From: Methylopila sp. Yamaguchi
Lineage (GTDB): Bacteria; Pseudomonadota; Alphaproteobacteria; Rhizobiales; Methylopilaceae
DNA length: 64,000 nt
Direction: 5' to 3'
NCBI RefSeq assembly: GCF_002897035.1
Contig: NZ_BAUX01000016.1
Span: 1-64,000 of the forward strand
The notes beneath the pieces were generated by a model. That model had not been told where the DNA came from and ran no database searches. It worked only from the letters and a program-made list of their open reading frames with translations. A program made the position numbers and the translations under genes. Within the stretch, counting starts at the first letter, position 1. The number at the start of each line of letters is the position of its first letter. Positions 17,002 through 25,794 of the stretch are shown here, one piece after another.

Positions 17002-18447
17002 CTACCGCCGTTGAGAGGAACCCATCGTCATCGTTGCGAGGCTTTCCCTGATCGCCAACTCCCGCAGCGCGGCGCGGCTCGCCTTTCCTGTCGCCCCAAG
17101 CGGAACGGCGTCCCGGATCACGAGGACATCCGGAACCTTGTAGCGTTCGAGGCACCCGCCCAGCCAGTCGCAAAGCCCGCTGGGCGTGGCCGCAGCTCCG
17201 TCCCTTAGGACGACGGCCGCGTGAATGCGCTCGCCGATCCGCTCGTCCGGAACGCCCGTGCAGAGCGCGGCCGCAACGTCCGGGTGGCGCAGCAGGGTGG
17301 CCTCGATCTCGGCGGGATAGATCTTGTTGCCCGCGCGCGAGATGACCTCTTTGATCCGTCCGACAAGGCGCACCTCGCCGTCCGGATCTTCGACCGCGAG
17401 ATCGCCGGTCCGAAACCAGCCGTCCGCGAAAGCCGCCGCCGTCAGCTCCGGCTCGCCGAGATAGGCGGCCATAATATGCTCGGTCCGGATCTGGAGTTCG
17501 CCGGACCGGCCCGCAGGTAGGGAGCCGCCATCCTCGGCCCGTATCCTGTAGAGGACGCCGCCCGTTGGCCGACCGATCCATGCGCCGCGCGGTTCGCTCT
17601 CGGTCGAGATCGCGCAGAAGTCGGCCGCGCCCGTCTCCGTCAGGCCATAGCAGTCGAAGATCGCGGCGCCGGGCCATCGCGCCACCGTCGTCTCCGCCAG
17701 TACGGCGCCAAGCGGCTCGCCGCCGCTGACGATCGTCCTCAGCCGATCGAGCGGGCGCGGTCTCCGTTCCAGCGCACGCAGCATGGAGGGCACGACGCAG
17801 AGCGCGGTGGCATTCCGAAGGTACAGGGCGTCGAAGACCTGCGGCGAGAACTTCCGGACGAGCGAGACGCTCGCCCCTGCGCAGAGCGCCAGAAACGCCG
17901 TCCACTGGCCGAAAATGAAAGTGAGTTGAAGCGGGATCGCGACGACGTCGCCAGAACCGAAGGGGATTATCGGCTCGAGCGCCGCGAGCTTGCCGGCGAA
18001 ACCGCGGTGGCGGATCACCACGCCCTTCGGAGCGCCGGTCGTGCCGGAGGTGAAGACCACCACCGCCGCATCATCGAGCTCGCGCCGCGCCGACGGCGCC
18101 GGGGCGTCCCGCGCGAAGAGCGCCTCGCCACTCTCGACAACCACGCGCGCGCCAAGCGATGCGCGCACAGCCGCCCACGTGGTTTCGGACGCCGAGACAT
18201 GGACCGGCGCGACGACGCCGCCCGCCATCCAGACGCCGAGGAACGCCGCGAGATCAAGACTGCGGTTACCGACCACGACGAAGACCGGCTCGTTCTCGCC
18301 AAGCCCACCGCGCCGGAGCGCCGCGGCGATCTCACTGCCGGCCTCGAGAAGTTCGGTCGCCCGAAGCGGCGCCGCGTTCCCGTCCTCGACCACGCCGGCG
18401 CCGCTCGCGAGCCTCGTCTCCAGAAGGCGGAGCAGCGCCCGCGCCAT
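17002..18447 (-). CDS. AMP-forming acyl/aryl-CoA synthetase family protein
   Basis: This 481-residue ANL-superfamily enzyme has the P-loop FTSGTTGAPKGV (near residue 132), the adenylate block DCYGLTETGA, the hinge region WFRTGDLAVEDPDGEVRLVGR and a C-terminal PLGATGKASR lysine. It should activate a carboxylic acid to an acyl-CoA via an acyl-AMP. It overlaps the enoyl-CoA hydratase stop by one base, so the two are cotranscribed and probably act in sequence. It is shorter than typical fatty-acid ligases and nearer benzoate/crotonobetaine-type ligases in style. The acid substrate is unknown. Confidence 0.85.
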   Translation of the reverse strand: MARALLRLLETRLASGAGVVEDGNAAPLRATELLEAGSEIAAALRRGGLGENEPVFVVVGNRSLDLAAFLGVWMAGGVVAPVHVSASETTWAAVRASLGARVVVESGEALFARDAPAPSARRELDDAAVVVFTSGTTGAPKGVVIRHRGFAGKLAALEPIIPFGSGDVVAIPLQLTFIFGQWTAFLALCAGASVSLVRKFSPQVFDALYLRNATALCVVPSMLRALERRPRPLDRLRTIVSGGEPLGAVLAETTVARWPGAAIFDCYGLTETGAADFCAISTESEPRGAWIGRPTGGVLYRIRAEDGGSLPAGRSGELQIRTEHIMAAYLGEPELTAAAFADGWFRTGDLAVEDPDGEVRLVGRIKEVISRAGNKIYPAEIEATLLRHPDVAAALCTGVPDERIGERIHAAVVLRDGAAATPSGLCDWLGGCLERYKVPDVLVIRDAVPLGATGKASRAALRELAIRESLATMTMGSSQRR

Positions 18448-19259
18448 CAGGCTTCGAACCTCGCGTCGCGCCAGGCGATCGCGGCCCTCATGCCCTTCTC
18501 GCGGGCGACCGCCATGAAGTCCTGCTTGTCCGCCGAGCCTTGGCCCTCGATCGTGAGGTCGATCTCGAGCGCGGCCTCCAGGGCGTCGAGCATGCCGCGC
18601 GCCTCAAGTTGGCGATTGAGGGCCCGCTTGGTCTCGCGGACGACCATCGGATCAACCACAGCGATGCGGCGGCCGAGCGCCAGAGCAGCCTCGTCCAGCT
18701 CGGCGTCCGCCACGACGCGGTTGACCATGCCGATCTCGCGGGCGCGTTCGGCGGAGATCCGATCCTCGCCCGTCAGGATGATCTCTTTCGCGAGTTTCGG
18801 CCCGACGATCCAGGGGAGCAGCATCACGACGATGCCGGCGCCGAACTTCAGCTCCGGCTCGCCGAAGTAGGCGGTTTCCGACGCGATCGTCATGTCGCAG
18901 GCGAGCGCCAGCTCGCAGGCCCCCGCCATGCAGGCGCCGCGCACGGAAGCGATCGTCGGTTTCGCCGAGCGCCAAAACCGCATCGGCACGTCGAAATCCT
19001 TGCGCAGGATCGGGCGCCAGTCGGCCACGCCGGTCGGTCGGCGCTCCATCTGGTCCTTGAGGTCGAAGCCGGACGAGAAGTTTCCGCCTTCCCCCGTCAC
19101 CACAACAGCGCGGACGGTATCGTCAGCCTCGGCCGCGTCCATCGCGGCTGAGATCTCGTCGAGCATCTCCGCGCTGATCGCATTGGCGCGCTCGGGCCTG
19201 TTCAGCGTCAGCCGCGCGACCGGTCCCAGAACCTCGTAGCGGATCGTCCGGTAGCTCAT
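18447..19259 (-). CDS. Enoyl-CoA hydratase/isomerase family protein
   Basis: This 270-residue crotonase-fold protein starts with ARLTLNRPERANAIS. It has the first oxyanion-hole block SSGFDLKDQ and the second GACMAGACELALACDMTIA. The acidic catalytic position reads as EPELKFGAGIV, so one acid appears retained. Crotonases hydrate, isomerise or cleave acyl-CoA thioesters. Coupling to the CoA ligase suggests that an imported acid is activated and then hydrated or cleaved. The specific reaction cannot be assigned. Confidence 0.85.
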   Translation of the reverse strand: MSYRTIRYEVLGPVARLTLNRPERANAISAEMLDEISAAMDAAEADDTVRAVVVTGEGGNFSSGFDLKDQMERRPTGVADWRPILRKDFDVPMRFWRSAKPTIASVRGACMAGACELALACDMTIASETAYFGEPELKFGAGIVVMLLPWIVGPKLAKEIILTGEDRISAERAREIGMVNRVVADAELDEAALALGRRIAVVDPMVVRETKRALNRQLEARGMLDALEAALEIDLTIEGQGSADKQDFMAVAREKGMRAAIAWRDARFEA

Positions 19260-19363
19260 CGAGCGGCCTCGCGCAGGAGAGGAAACGGACGCAACCTGCG
19301 GGAGGGATCGCGGATGGCGCCTTCGCCGGGCGAAGATCGGGTTCGATCGCCGCCCGACGGGTC

Positions 19364-20332
19364 TCAGTTCATGGCGCGGATCGCGTCGAACTTGTCCTGG
19401 CCGAAGCGCTTGGCGAAGATCTCGTTCGCGGGCGCGAGCTTCTCGACGAAGGCCGCCGTATCGACGGTTTCGACGATCTGCATGCCGCCTTCCTTCAGCT
19501 TGGCGAGGCCGCTGGTCTCGTATTCGTCGACCGCCGCGCGCTGGGTCGCGACCGCCTTGGCCACGGCCGCCTGCACGATCGCCTTGTCGGCGTCGGAGAG
19601 CTTGCCCCAGGTCGCCGACGACATGGTGATCACGGTCGGGGCGAAGACGTGGCGCAGCAGCGTGCCGTACTTCTGCACCTGGAAGAACTTGGCCGAGAGC
19701 ACGTTGGAGATCGGGTTGTCTTGGCCGTCGACGACGCCCTGCTGGAGGGCCGCGTAGAGTTCGGGCCAGGCGATGGGCGTCGGGCGGGCGCCGAGCTGCT
19801 TGAAGGCCGCGATGTGGATCTCGTTCTCCTGCACGCGGATCGTCATGCCGACGAGATCCTCGGGCTTCAGCACAGGCCTCTTGTTGTTGGTCAGCATCTT
19901 GAAGCCGTTCTCGCCGTAGCCGAGGCCGACCAGATCCTTGTCTTCGAACTTCGCGAGCACGTCCTTGCCGATCTGGCCGTCGAGCACGGCGCGGGCTTGG
20001 CGGGTGTCCTTGAACAGGAACGGCACGTCATAGAGCAGCACCTCGGGCACGAAGTTGCCCATGATCGAGGTTCCGGTCATGGCCATGTCGACCGTGCCAA
20101 GCTGCATGCTCTCGACGATCTCGCGCTCGCCGCCGAGCGCGCCGCCGGGGAAGATGTCGACCTTGATCCTGCCCGCGCTTTCCTTCTCGACGGACTCCTT
20201 GAAGGTCGTTGCGGCCGCGCCGAAGTGGCTGCTCATCGGGTTGACGAAGGCGTATTTCAGGGTGGTGGTCTGGGCCGCCGACGGAGCCGCGAAGCCCATC
20301 AGCATGGCCGCGGCGACAACAAGGGCTTTCAT
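19364..20332 (-). CDS. dctP: TRAP transporter periplasmic solute-binding protein (DctP family)
   Basis: This 322-residue protein has a Sec signal peptide (cleavage near SAAQT, residue 21) and DctP-family blocks such as GGALGGEREIVESMQLG and GQDNPISNV. An arginine in TIRVQENE is placed where the family binds the substrate carboxylate. A GGAG ribosome-binding site precedes the ATG. It captures an organic acid in the periplasm for the DctQM membrane pair encoded upstream on the same strand. The neighbouring ligase, hydratase and enolase-family genes suggest a carboxylic or sugar acid. Confidence 0.9.
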   Translation of the reverse strand: MKALVVAAAMLMGFAAPSAAQTTTLKYAFVNPMSSHFGAAATTFKESVEKESAGRIKVDIFPGGALGGEREIVESMQLGTVDMAMTGTSIMGNFVPEVLLYDVPFLFKDTRQARAVLDGQIGKDVLAKFEDKDLVGLGYGENGFKMLTNNKRPVLKPEDLVGMTIRVQENEIHIAAFKQLGARPTPIAWPELYAALQQGVVDGQDNPISNVLSAKFFQVQKYGTLLRHVFAPTVITMSSATWGKLSDADKAIVQAAVAKAVATQRAAVDEYETSGLAKLKEGGMQIVETVDTAAFVEKLAPANEIFAKRFGQDKFDAIRAMN

Positions 20333-20422
20333 CTGCGCTTCTCCGATTGTGGGAGGTGTGGACTTCAGTGCGCTTCCCGTTCGGCCGCCGGCTTGTCCCC
20401 GCGAGCCATGGTTCTTGAAGGG

Positions 20423-21607
20423 TCAGGCGACGCGGAACCTCTCGACGACGCCCATGTCGGGATCGAAGCCGAGGCCGGGCCCGGTCGGAACGGCGAGCCT
20501 GCCGGCCTTCGGCAGCATCGCGTCGCCGTAGAGTTCGGCTTCAAAATCGAAGTAGAGGCGCTCGAGCAGCGGCGTCGCGCGCTGCGCGGCGTTGATGTGG
20601 ACGGTCGCGATCTGGCCGGGGCCGAAGATCGCGCAATGCGGAATGAACTCGATCGCGCTCGCGTCGCAGAAGGCCGCGATCTTGAGCAGCTCCGTCACGC
20701 CGCCGGTCTTGGCGACGTCGGGCTGGGCGATGTCGATCGCTTGGGCGTCGGCCATCGCGACAAAGTCGCGGAGGGAGCCGGCGTTCTCGCCAAGCGCGAT
20801 GCGATGCCGGCCGGTGGCGCGGATCTTCGCGAGGCCGCGATAGTCATCCGGCGGGAAGATCGGTTCCTCCAGCCAGAGCAGGTTCAGCTTCGAAAGCCGC
20901 GCGTCCATGGCGAGAGCTTCCGAAACCGTCCACGGGCAGTTGACGTCGAGCATCACGGCGGCTTCGTCGCCCGCTTCCTCGACGGCTGCCGCGACCTCCT
21001 CGAACCGGATGTCGTGCAGCTTGACGTAGCGGTAGCCCTCCCCGATCGCCTTGCGGGTGGCCTTGGCGACGCCCTCGGCCGAGCCGTAGCGCAGCAGGCT
21101 GGCGTAGACCTCCACCTCCTTCGCGAACGGCCCGCCGATCAGGTCGACGAGCGGCAGCTGCGCGGCCTTGCCCGCGATGTCCCAGAGCGCGATGTCGACC
21201 GCCGAGATCGCGTACATGGTCGGGCCGACGCGGCCGAAGTTCTGCAGGCCGAATTCGAGCTTGTGCTTGATCTTCGAGATGGCGTTCGCCTCCTCCCCGA
21301 GGATCACGGGGAAGATGCGGGTCTCGATCAGCATGCGCAGAGCCACGTCCTCGGCGCGCGAAAACGCCTCGCCCCAGCCGACGAGGCCGGTGTCGGTCTC
21401 GATCCGCACCAGCAACACGTCGAACGTGTTCTTCGGATTGCTGGTGAAGCTCCAGACGGGCAGGCCTCCGCTGTCGAACGGGATGGTGACAAGGATGCAC
21501 TCGGCCTTGGCGATCCGGCCGGCGGCCGAAGTCGCGCGCAAGTCCGCGCCGCTGCGCTGGGCGATGTTCACGTCGATGCTCCGAGAGGTCATGCGAAGAG
21601 CGCTCAT
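20423..21607 (-). CDS. Mandelate racemase/muconate lactonizing enzyme family protein
   Basis: This 394-residue enolase-superfamily enzyme has a candidate base in YVKLHD. The three metal-ligand positions read as VMLDVNC, WLEEP and ALGEN, followed by QPDVAKTGG and the general-base histidine block IPHCAIFGPG. The pattern fits an acid-sugar dehydratase or racemase that removes a proton alpha to a carboxylate. It overlaps the dctM stop by four bases and so belongs to the TRAP operon, indicating that it acts on the imported compound. The exact reaction is open. Confidence 0.85.
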   Translation of the reverse strand: MSALRMTSRSIDVNIAQRSGADLRATSAAGRIAKAECILVTIPFDSGGLPVWSFTSNPKNTFDVLLVRIETDTGLVGWGEAFSRAEDVALRMLIETRIFPVILGEEANAISKIKHKLEFGLQNFGRVGPTMYAISAVDIALWDIAGKAAQLPLVDLIGGPFAKEVEVYASLLRYGSAEGVAKATRKAIGEGYRYVKLHDIRFEEVAAAVEEAGDEAAVMLDVNCPWTVSEALAMDARLSKLNLLWLEEPIFPPDDYRGLAKIRATGRHRIALGENAGSLRDFVAMADAQAIDIAQPDVAKTGGVTELLKIAAFCDASAIEFIPHCAIFGPGQIATVHINAAQRATPLLERLYFDFEAELYGDAMLPKAGRLAVPTGPGLGFDPDMGVVERFRVA

Positions 21608-22890
21608 TTGGCGCCCATCAGGTCAGGCAGCCCGGTGCTGAGCACGGGCACGAAGGTGAGCAGCAGCAGCACCAGAATCTGGATCGCGAGCATCGGGTAG
21701 ATCTCGCGATTGAGATCGGCCATCCGCACCTTGGCGATCATGCCGGTGACCGCGAGCAGGCTCGCGACCGGGGGCGTGATCATCCCGAGGTTGAGGTTCA
21801 CGATGACCACGATGGCGAAATGCGTCGGGTCAATGCCGAGCGCGGCCGCCATCGGGGCGAGGATCGGGGCGACCACCAGCACGCCGGGCAGCGGCTCGAT
21901 GAAGATGCCGAACAGCAGCAGGAAGACGTTGACCGCCAGCAGGAACATGATCGGCGACAGGCCGAGCCCTTGAATCCAGGCGGTGAGGACCTGCGGCGTC
22001 TGGGTGTAGGTCAGCATCCAGGCGAAGGCCGAAGAGGCGGCGATGATCAGCAGGATCGCAGCGCTCATGAAGGCGGTGCGCGCGATGAGCTGCGGCAGCA
22101 TCGACCAGCTGATCGTGCGATAGATCACCATGCCGCAGAACAGCGCGTAGAACACCGCGATCACGGAGGCTTCGGTCGGCGTGAACGCCCCGGAATGAAC
22201 TCCGACCACGATCAGCGTCGGCAGCAGCAGCGCGGGAATCGCGCGCCAGCTTGTGCGCAGGATCTCGTCGGGGCCGGGCGCCTCGCCTTCGCCACGGAAG
22301 TCACGGCGATGGCTGGCCCAGGCGTTGTAGCCGATCATCGCCGCCGAGATCATGAGGCCCGGCACGACGCCCGCCATGAAGAGGCGCAGCACCGAGACGG
22401 CCTCGTCGGCGAGCGCATAGAGGATCATGACGATCGACGGCGGGATGATCGGCCCGACGATCGAGGCGGCCGCGGTGAGCGCAGCCGCATAGGCCGGCGG
22501 ATAGCCGGACTTGCGCATCATCCGGATCAGCAGCGAGCCGGGACCGGCGGCGTCCGCGAGCGCGGAGCCCGATATGCCGGAGAAGAACGTGATGGTCAGG
22601 ATGTTGGTGTGCCCGAGCCCGCCGCGCTTGTGCCCGACGAACATCGACGCGAAGCGCAGCAGCACTTCGGCCAAAGCCCCGCTCGTCATCAGTTCGGCGG
22701 CCAGCAGGAAGAACGGGATCGCCATCAGCGGAAAGCTGTCGAGCCCCGAGATCAGCTTCTGCGTGACGGCGATCGGATTGAGGCCGGCGCCGAGCACCGC
22801 GGTCAGGGTCGCCGCGCCCAACGCGAAGGCGATCGGCACGCCGAGCGCCAGGAACAGGACCAGCCCGCCGAACAGAACGCCAGCCGTCAT
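21604..22890 (-). CDS. dctM: TRAP transporter large permease subunit (DctM family)
   Basis: This 428-residue polytopic protein begins with ATG at 22890 (MTAGVLFGGLVLFLALGVP); the open frame extends further upstream but that part is only a shadow of dctQ. It has 11-12 hydrophobic segments and the DctM blocks GLDSFPLMAIPFFLLAAELM, SGSALADAAGPGSLLIRMM and NLNLGMITPPVA. It forms the sodium-coupled substrate channel with DctQ. Four-base overlaps with the genes on both sides show tight operon structure. Confidence 0.93.
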   Translation of the reverse strand: MTAGVLFGGLVLFLALGVPIAFALGAATLTAVLGAGLNPIAVTQKLISGLDSFPLMAIPFFLLAAELMTSGALAEVLLRFASMFVGHKRGGLGHTNILTITFFSGISGSALADAAGPGSLLIRMMRKSGYPPAYAAALTAAASIVGPIIPPSIVMILYALADEAVSVLRLFMAGVVPGLMISAAMIGYNAWASHRRDFRGEGEAPGPDEILRTSWRAIPALLLPTLIVVGVHSGAFTPTEASVIAVFYALFCGMVIYRTISWSMLPQLIARTAFMSAAILLIIAASSAFAWMLTYTQTPQVLTAWIQGLGLSPIMFLLAVNVFLLLFGIFIEPLPGVLVVAPILAPMAAALGIDPTHFAIVVIVNLNLGMITPPVASLLAVTGMIAKVRMADLNREIYPMLAIQILVLLLLTFVPVLSTGLPDLMGAK

Positions 22891-23447
22891 GCCGCGGACG
22901 CCTCTTCCGGATTGAGGTCGTCGGACGTCTCGAAGGAGCCGTCTCGCACATACGGCGCGAGGATCATGAGGAGGTGCCAGACGCTGAGGCTGAAGCCGAT
23001 CGGCACGGCCATCGCGACATAGGCGAAGGGGATGTGCAGGACGGGGGTCGTCTGCCGCCAGGAACGCGCAACATAACCGAGGCCGGCCCAGGCCATGTAA
23101 AGCGCGAAGCCCGCCATGATCGCCACCACCACGACCCGCAGGACGCGCGCGGCCAAGGGCGGGACCGCGACATGCAGATTGTCGACCGCCACATGGCCGC
23201 CGAGCCGCAACACCGGCCCGACGCCGATCAGGCAGAGCCAGATCATCAGGTAGCGGCTGAGTTCCTCGGCCCAGAGGATCGCGTCGTCGGTGAGGTAGCG
23301 CAGCGAGACGCTCACAAAGACCATCACGGCCATGGCGGCGAGCGCCGCGATCATGAAGGCGCGGTTGACGCCGAGCACGGCCCGGTCGATCGCGCGCACC
23401 GCCGAAAGCGCTGAGCCCGCCGCGCCGCTGCCGACCGCCGCGGTCAC
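22887..23447 (-). CDS. dctQ: TRAP transporter small permease subunit (DctQ family)
   Basis: About 186 residues from a GTG start at 23447 (translating as TAAVGSGAAGSALSAVR...). The start is chosen because a DctQ protein of normal length results and the upstream frame is unlike coding sequence. Four hydrophobic helices are visible, and the family block YLTDDAILWAEELSRYLMIW lies in the second. It partners DctM. The ribosome-binding site is weak, so the true start could differ. A 14-bp palindrome at 23515-23528 lies upstream as probable GntR operator. Confidence 0.85.
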   Translation of the reverse strand: MTAAVGSGAAGSALSAVRAIDRAVLGVNRAFMIAALAAMAVMVFVSVSLRYLTDDAILWAEELSRYLMIWLCLIGVGPVLRLGGHVAVDNLHVAVPPLAARVLRVVVVAIMAGFALYMAWAGLGYVARSWRQTTPVLHIPFAYVAMAVPIGFSLSVWHLLMILAPYVRDGSFETSDDLNPEEASAA

Positions 23448-23514
23448 GTGGGGCGCCCGGCGCCACCGGGGCGCAGGGAAAAACTGAAATCCGTCATGAG
23501 AAGGTCCGACGCCA

Positions 23515-23528
23515 GATTGTCGACAATC
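23515..23528. promoter_or_regulatory. GntR-type operator palindrome (dctQ side)
   Basis: Perfect 14-bp palindrome GATTGTCGACAATC, about 70 bases before the dctQ start. It contains TTGTCGACAA, which fits the FadR/FCD-type pattern of TNGT...ACNA. An identical copy lies at 23673-23686. Confidence 0.75.
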
Positions 23529-23672
23529 AGACAATTGGCTGCGGGCCGTTGGGTCAAGCCTAAAAGGCGGGCGGCGCTGGCTACGGAAGCGCCAAAGCGT
23601 CTGATCTTTCGTGGTTTGCATGGCGAGCTCGGGGCGTGCGCCGCTCGCGCAAAGGCGGCGCCAAATCATCTT

Positions 23673-23686
23673 GATTGTCGACAATC
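23673..23686. promoter_or_regulatory. GntR-type operator palindrome (gntR side)
   Basis: Second identical copy of GATTGTCGACAATC, about 60 bases before the gntR start and 158 bases from the first. It is embedded in a longer imperfect inverted repeat with arms ATCATCTT and AAGATGAT. This suggests autoregulation plus control of the TRAP operon. Confidence 0.75.
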
Positions 23687-23747
23687 TCAAAGATGATGTT
23701 GTACCCATTGCGGCGGGTGCAGGCGGCTTCGACGTAAGGACGGCGGC

Positions 23748-24464
23748 ATGACGGGACTGAGCGCTCTTAAGGCGTCGAAAAAGGTGAGCCTCGATCGCGC
23801 AGCGGCCGAAAGCCTGCGCAGCGCGATTGTGAGCGGCGCTCTCGAGCAGGGCTCGCGCTTGACCGAGGTGAAGCTCGCCGAGCAGTTCGGCCTCTCCCGC
23901 GGAACGGTGCGCGCCGCGCTCCAGCGCCTCGTGACCGAAGGGCTCGTGGTGCAGCGACCCTATAGCGGCTGGGACGTCGCCGCGCTGAGCGCTGAGGACG
24001 CCGAGGAGCTGTCGGCGCTGCGTTCAAGTCTCGAAGCGCTCGCGGCGCGGCTCGGCGCGCAACGGATTGACGCCGACGGCCGACGCGCCGTCGAGGCGGC
24101 GTTCGAGGCGCTGCGGGTCGCGGCAGACAACGGGCGCGTCGACGAACTGGTCGACGCCGATATGCGGCTTCACCGCACGCTGGTGGCGCTCTCGGGCAAT
24201 CGCCGGCTCGGCGACCATTACGACATGATCGCTAATCAGGTCCGGCTCTACATCGCCTCTTCGACGGTCGTGGTGAAGAACGCCCCGACCGTGGTCGAGC
24301 GCCACTTCGACCTGATCGATCCGGTGCTTAGAGGCGACGTTGCAGGCGCCGAGATTGCGGCCAAGGCCCACAGCATGCGGAGCGGCGCCGAGATCGTGGC
24401 CTATTTGCGCGAGAAAGGCCGGGAAAAAACAGAACGCCTCCTGGAAATCCGCACGCCGCTGTGA
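23748..24464 (+). CDS. GntR-family regulator, FCD domain subfamily
   Basis: This 238-residue protein has an N-terminal winged helix (KLAEQFGLSRGTVRAALQRLVTEGLV, about residues 43-68). It is followed by an all-helical FCD ligand domain with family histidines, such as DADMRLHRTLVALSGN and the later HSMRSGAE. FCD-GntR proteins usually sense the carboxylic acid their operon imports or degrades. It is divergent from the TRAP operon, and two identical palindromes in the shared 300-base region are its likely sites. Confidence 0.9.
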   Translation: MTGLSALKASKKVSLDRAAAESLRSAIVSGALEQGSRLTEVKLAEQFGLSRGTVRAALQRLVTEGLVVQRPYSGWDVAALSAEDAEELSALRSSLEALAARLGAQRIDADGRRAVEAAFEALRVAADNGRVDELVDADMRLHRTLVALSGNRRLGDHYDMIANQVRLYIASSTVVVKNAPTVVERHFDLIDPVLRGDVAGAEIAAKAHSMRSGAEIVAYLREKGREKTERLLEIRTPL

Positions 24465-24559
24465 GGTTTGCCGTTCCTGCTGCGTCTTTCAATTGCGGCC
24501 ACGGCCGCGGGTAGCGCTTTCGCGCGGGGAAGCAGGGCATGGCGCACCTCTGTCCCTGC

Positions 24560-25348
24560 TCAGACGGTCGGGACAGTTCCGCCGTCGATGACAAACTCCG
24601 CCCCGTGGATCGAGGCGGCGCGATCCGAGGCTAGGTAGGCGATCAGGTCGGCGACCTCATGAGGTTCAGCCGCCCGGCCGATCGAGATCCCGCCCAGGCT
24701 ATCGAGGACGGCTTGCCGCGCCTCTTCCATCGTGCCGCCGTTTGCGGCCTGCAGACGCTTCAGAAAATCGACGGACGATTCAGTCATGATCCAGCCGGGG
24801 GAGACGACGTTCACCCGCACGCCCTTTGGTCCCAGTTCCTTGGAAATCGACTTGCTGTAGGTCCTGAGCGCGGCCTTGGCGGCGGCGTAGGCCGTGGTCG
24901 CTTCTGGAAGCGGCAGGACCGACTGGATGGAGGTGACGTGCACAACCGCGCCGACGCCCCGCTCGATCATCTGCGGGATCAGGAGCCGGTCCAAACGGAC
25001 GGTGGCCAACAGGTTCAGGTTCAGTTCGGAGAGCCAGTGCTCGTCGGTCAGCGCGAGGAAACCTCCGCCCGGCGTGGACGAGCCGCCGATCACATGGGCC
25101 AGGATGTCGACCCCGCCCAGACGCTCAAGCGCGGCCAAGGCCAAGGCTTCCGCGCCGCCGGCGGTCGTCAGGTCCGCTTGGATAAACTCCACGCCGTCAA
25201 TGGCCTCCAGCGTTCCGCGAGCGGACGTAATCACCCGGGCGTCGCCGGCCAGGAAGCGATCGACGGTGGCGCGCCCCAGCCCCTTGGTCCCGCCGCTGAT
25301 AAGCACGCGCTTTCCCGCAAATTCGGTCGGATCAGCTTTGATGGTCAC
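24560..25348 (-). CDS. Short-chain dehydrogenase/reductase family oxidoreductase
   Basis: This 262-residue SDR has the cofactor motif [16 protein letters not shown] near residue 17, the catalytic serine region [24 protein letters not shown] with the YxxxK pair, and [12 protein letters not shown]. The cofactor loop cannot safely be assigned to NAD or NADP. Its start overlaps the NTF2-like gene stop by four bases. A LysR regulator is encoded divergently upstream of the pair, a common arrangement for substrate-induced SDRs. Substrate unknown. Confidence 0.88.
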   Translation of the reverse strand: MTIKADPTEFAGKRVLISGGTKGLGRATVDRFLAGDARVITSARGTLEAIDGVEFIQADLTTAGGAEALALAALERLGGVDILAHVIGGSSTPGGGFLALTDEHWLSELNLNLLATVRLDRLLIPQMIERGVGAVVHVTSIQSVLPLPEATTAYAAAKAALRTYSKSISKELGPKGVRVNVVSPGWIMTESSVDFLKRLQAANGGTMEEARQAVLDSLGGISIGRAAEPHEVADLIAYLASDRAASIHGAEFVIDGGTVPTV

Positions 25349-25674
25349 GCCGTGATCTCCAAAGCCTTGATGGAGTCGTCCTCCAGCGTGAAGCGGTAGG
25401 TGAAGCGGATCGGGCTGCCCTTGAAGTCTCCATGTGCGGGACCCTCGACGACGACTTGGGCGTTCTCGCGCCGCACGGCGTCCGGCGTGAAGATCGCCTT
25501 CACCGCGACCACGCCGTCCTCGAAGAGACGCCTAAGCTCGCCATGCCCTCGAAAAGCGACGCCATTGTCGCGAAGGACGGCGTCGGCGGAGAACGGCTTG
25601 AGCATGCCGTCAACGTCCAGGAGGGCGTTGGCCGCCACATAGGCGGCGATGGGGAGTGGAAGGTCGAGCGACAT
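25345..25674 (-). CDS. NTF2-like/SnoaL-like small protein
   Basis: This 109-residue protein is predicted to adopt the alpha+beta cone of the NTF2/SnoaL fold: N-terminal helices ([22 protein letters not shown]) then strands ([31 protein letters not shown]). Members often serve as small-ligand isomerases or unassigned binding domains. It is translationally coupled to the SDR, so the pair probably acts in one pathway. Confidence 0.7.
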   Translation of the reverse strand: MSLDLPLPIAAYVAANALLDVDGMLKPFSADAVLRDNGVAFRGHGELRRLFEDGVVAVKAIFTPDAVRRENAQVVVEGPAHGDFKGSPIRFTYRFTLEDDSIKALEITA

Positions 25675-25794
25675 CAGTTTTGGTCCTTTGGGGCGGCCGC
25701 GTGCGACAGCGGGTTTGTCAGGGCCAAGCTAGCGATGGACAAACCAAGTGATAATCGGGACAATCCGGAACGTTTCATCGCGAAATTCAGGACA

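Noticed and set aside
19649-21700. A 683-codon plus-strand frame opposite dctP and the enolase-family gene
   Set aside because: The opposite strand carries two complete, motif-rich genes; the translation is low-complexity.
24470-24550. GCGGCC-AC-GGCCGC hairpin between gntR and the SDR
   Set aside because: The stem is only six bases with a two-base loop, and GC-rich composition makes such repeats common.
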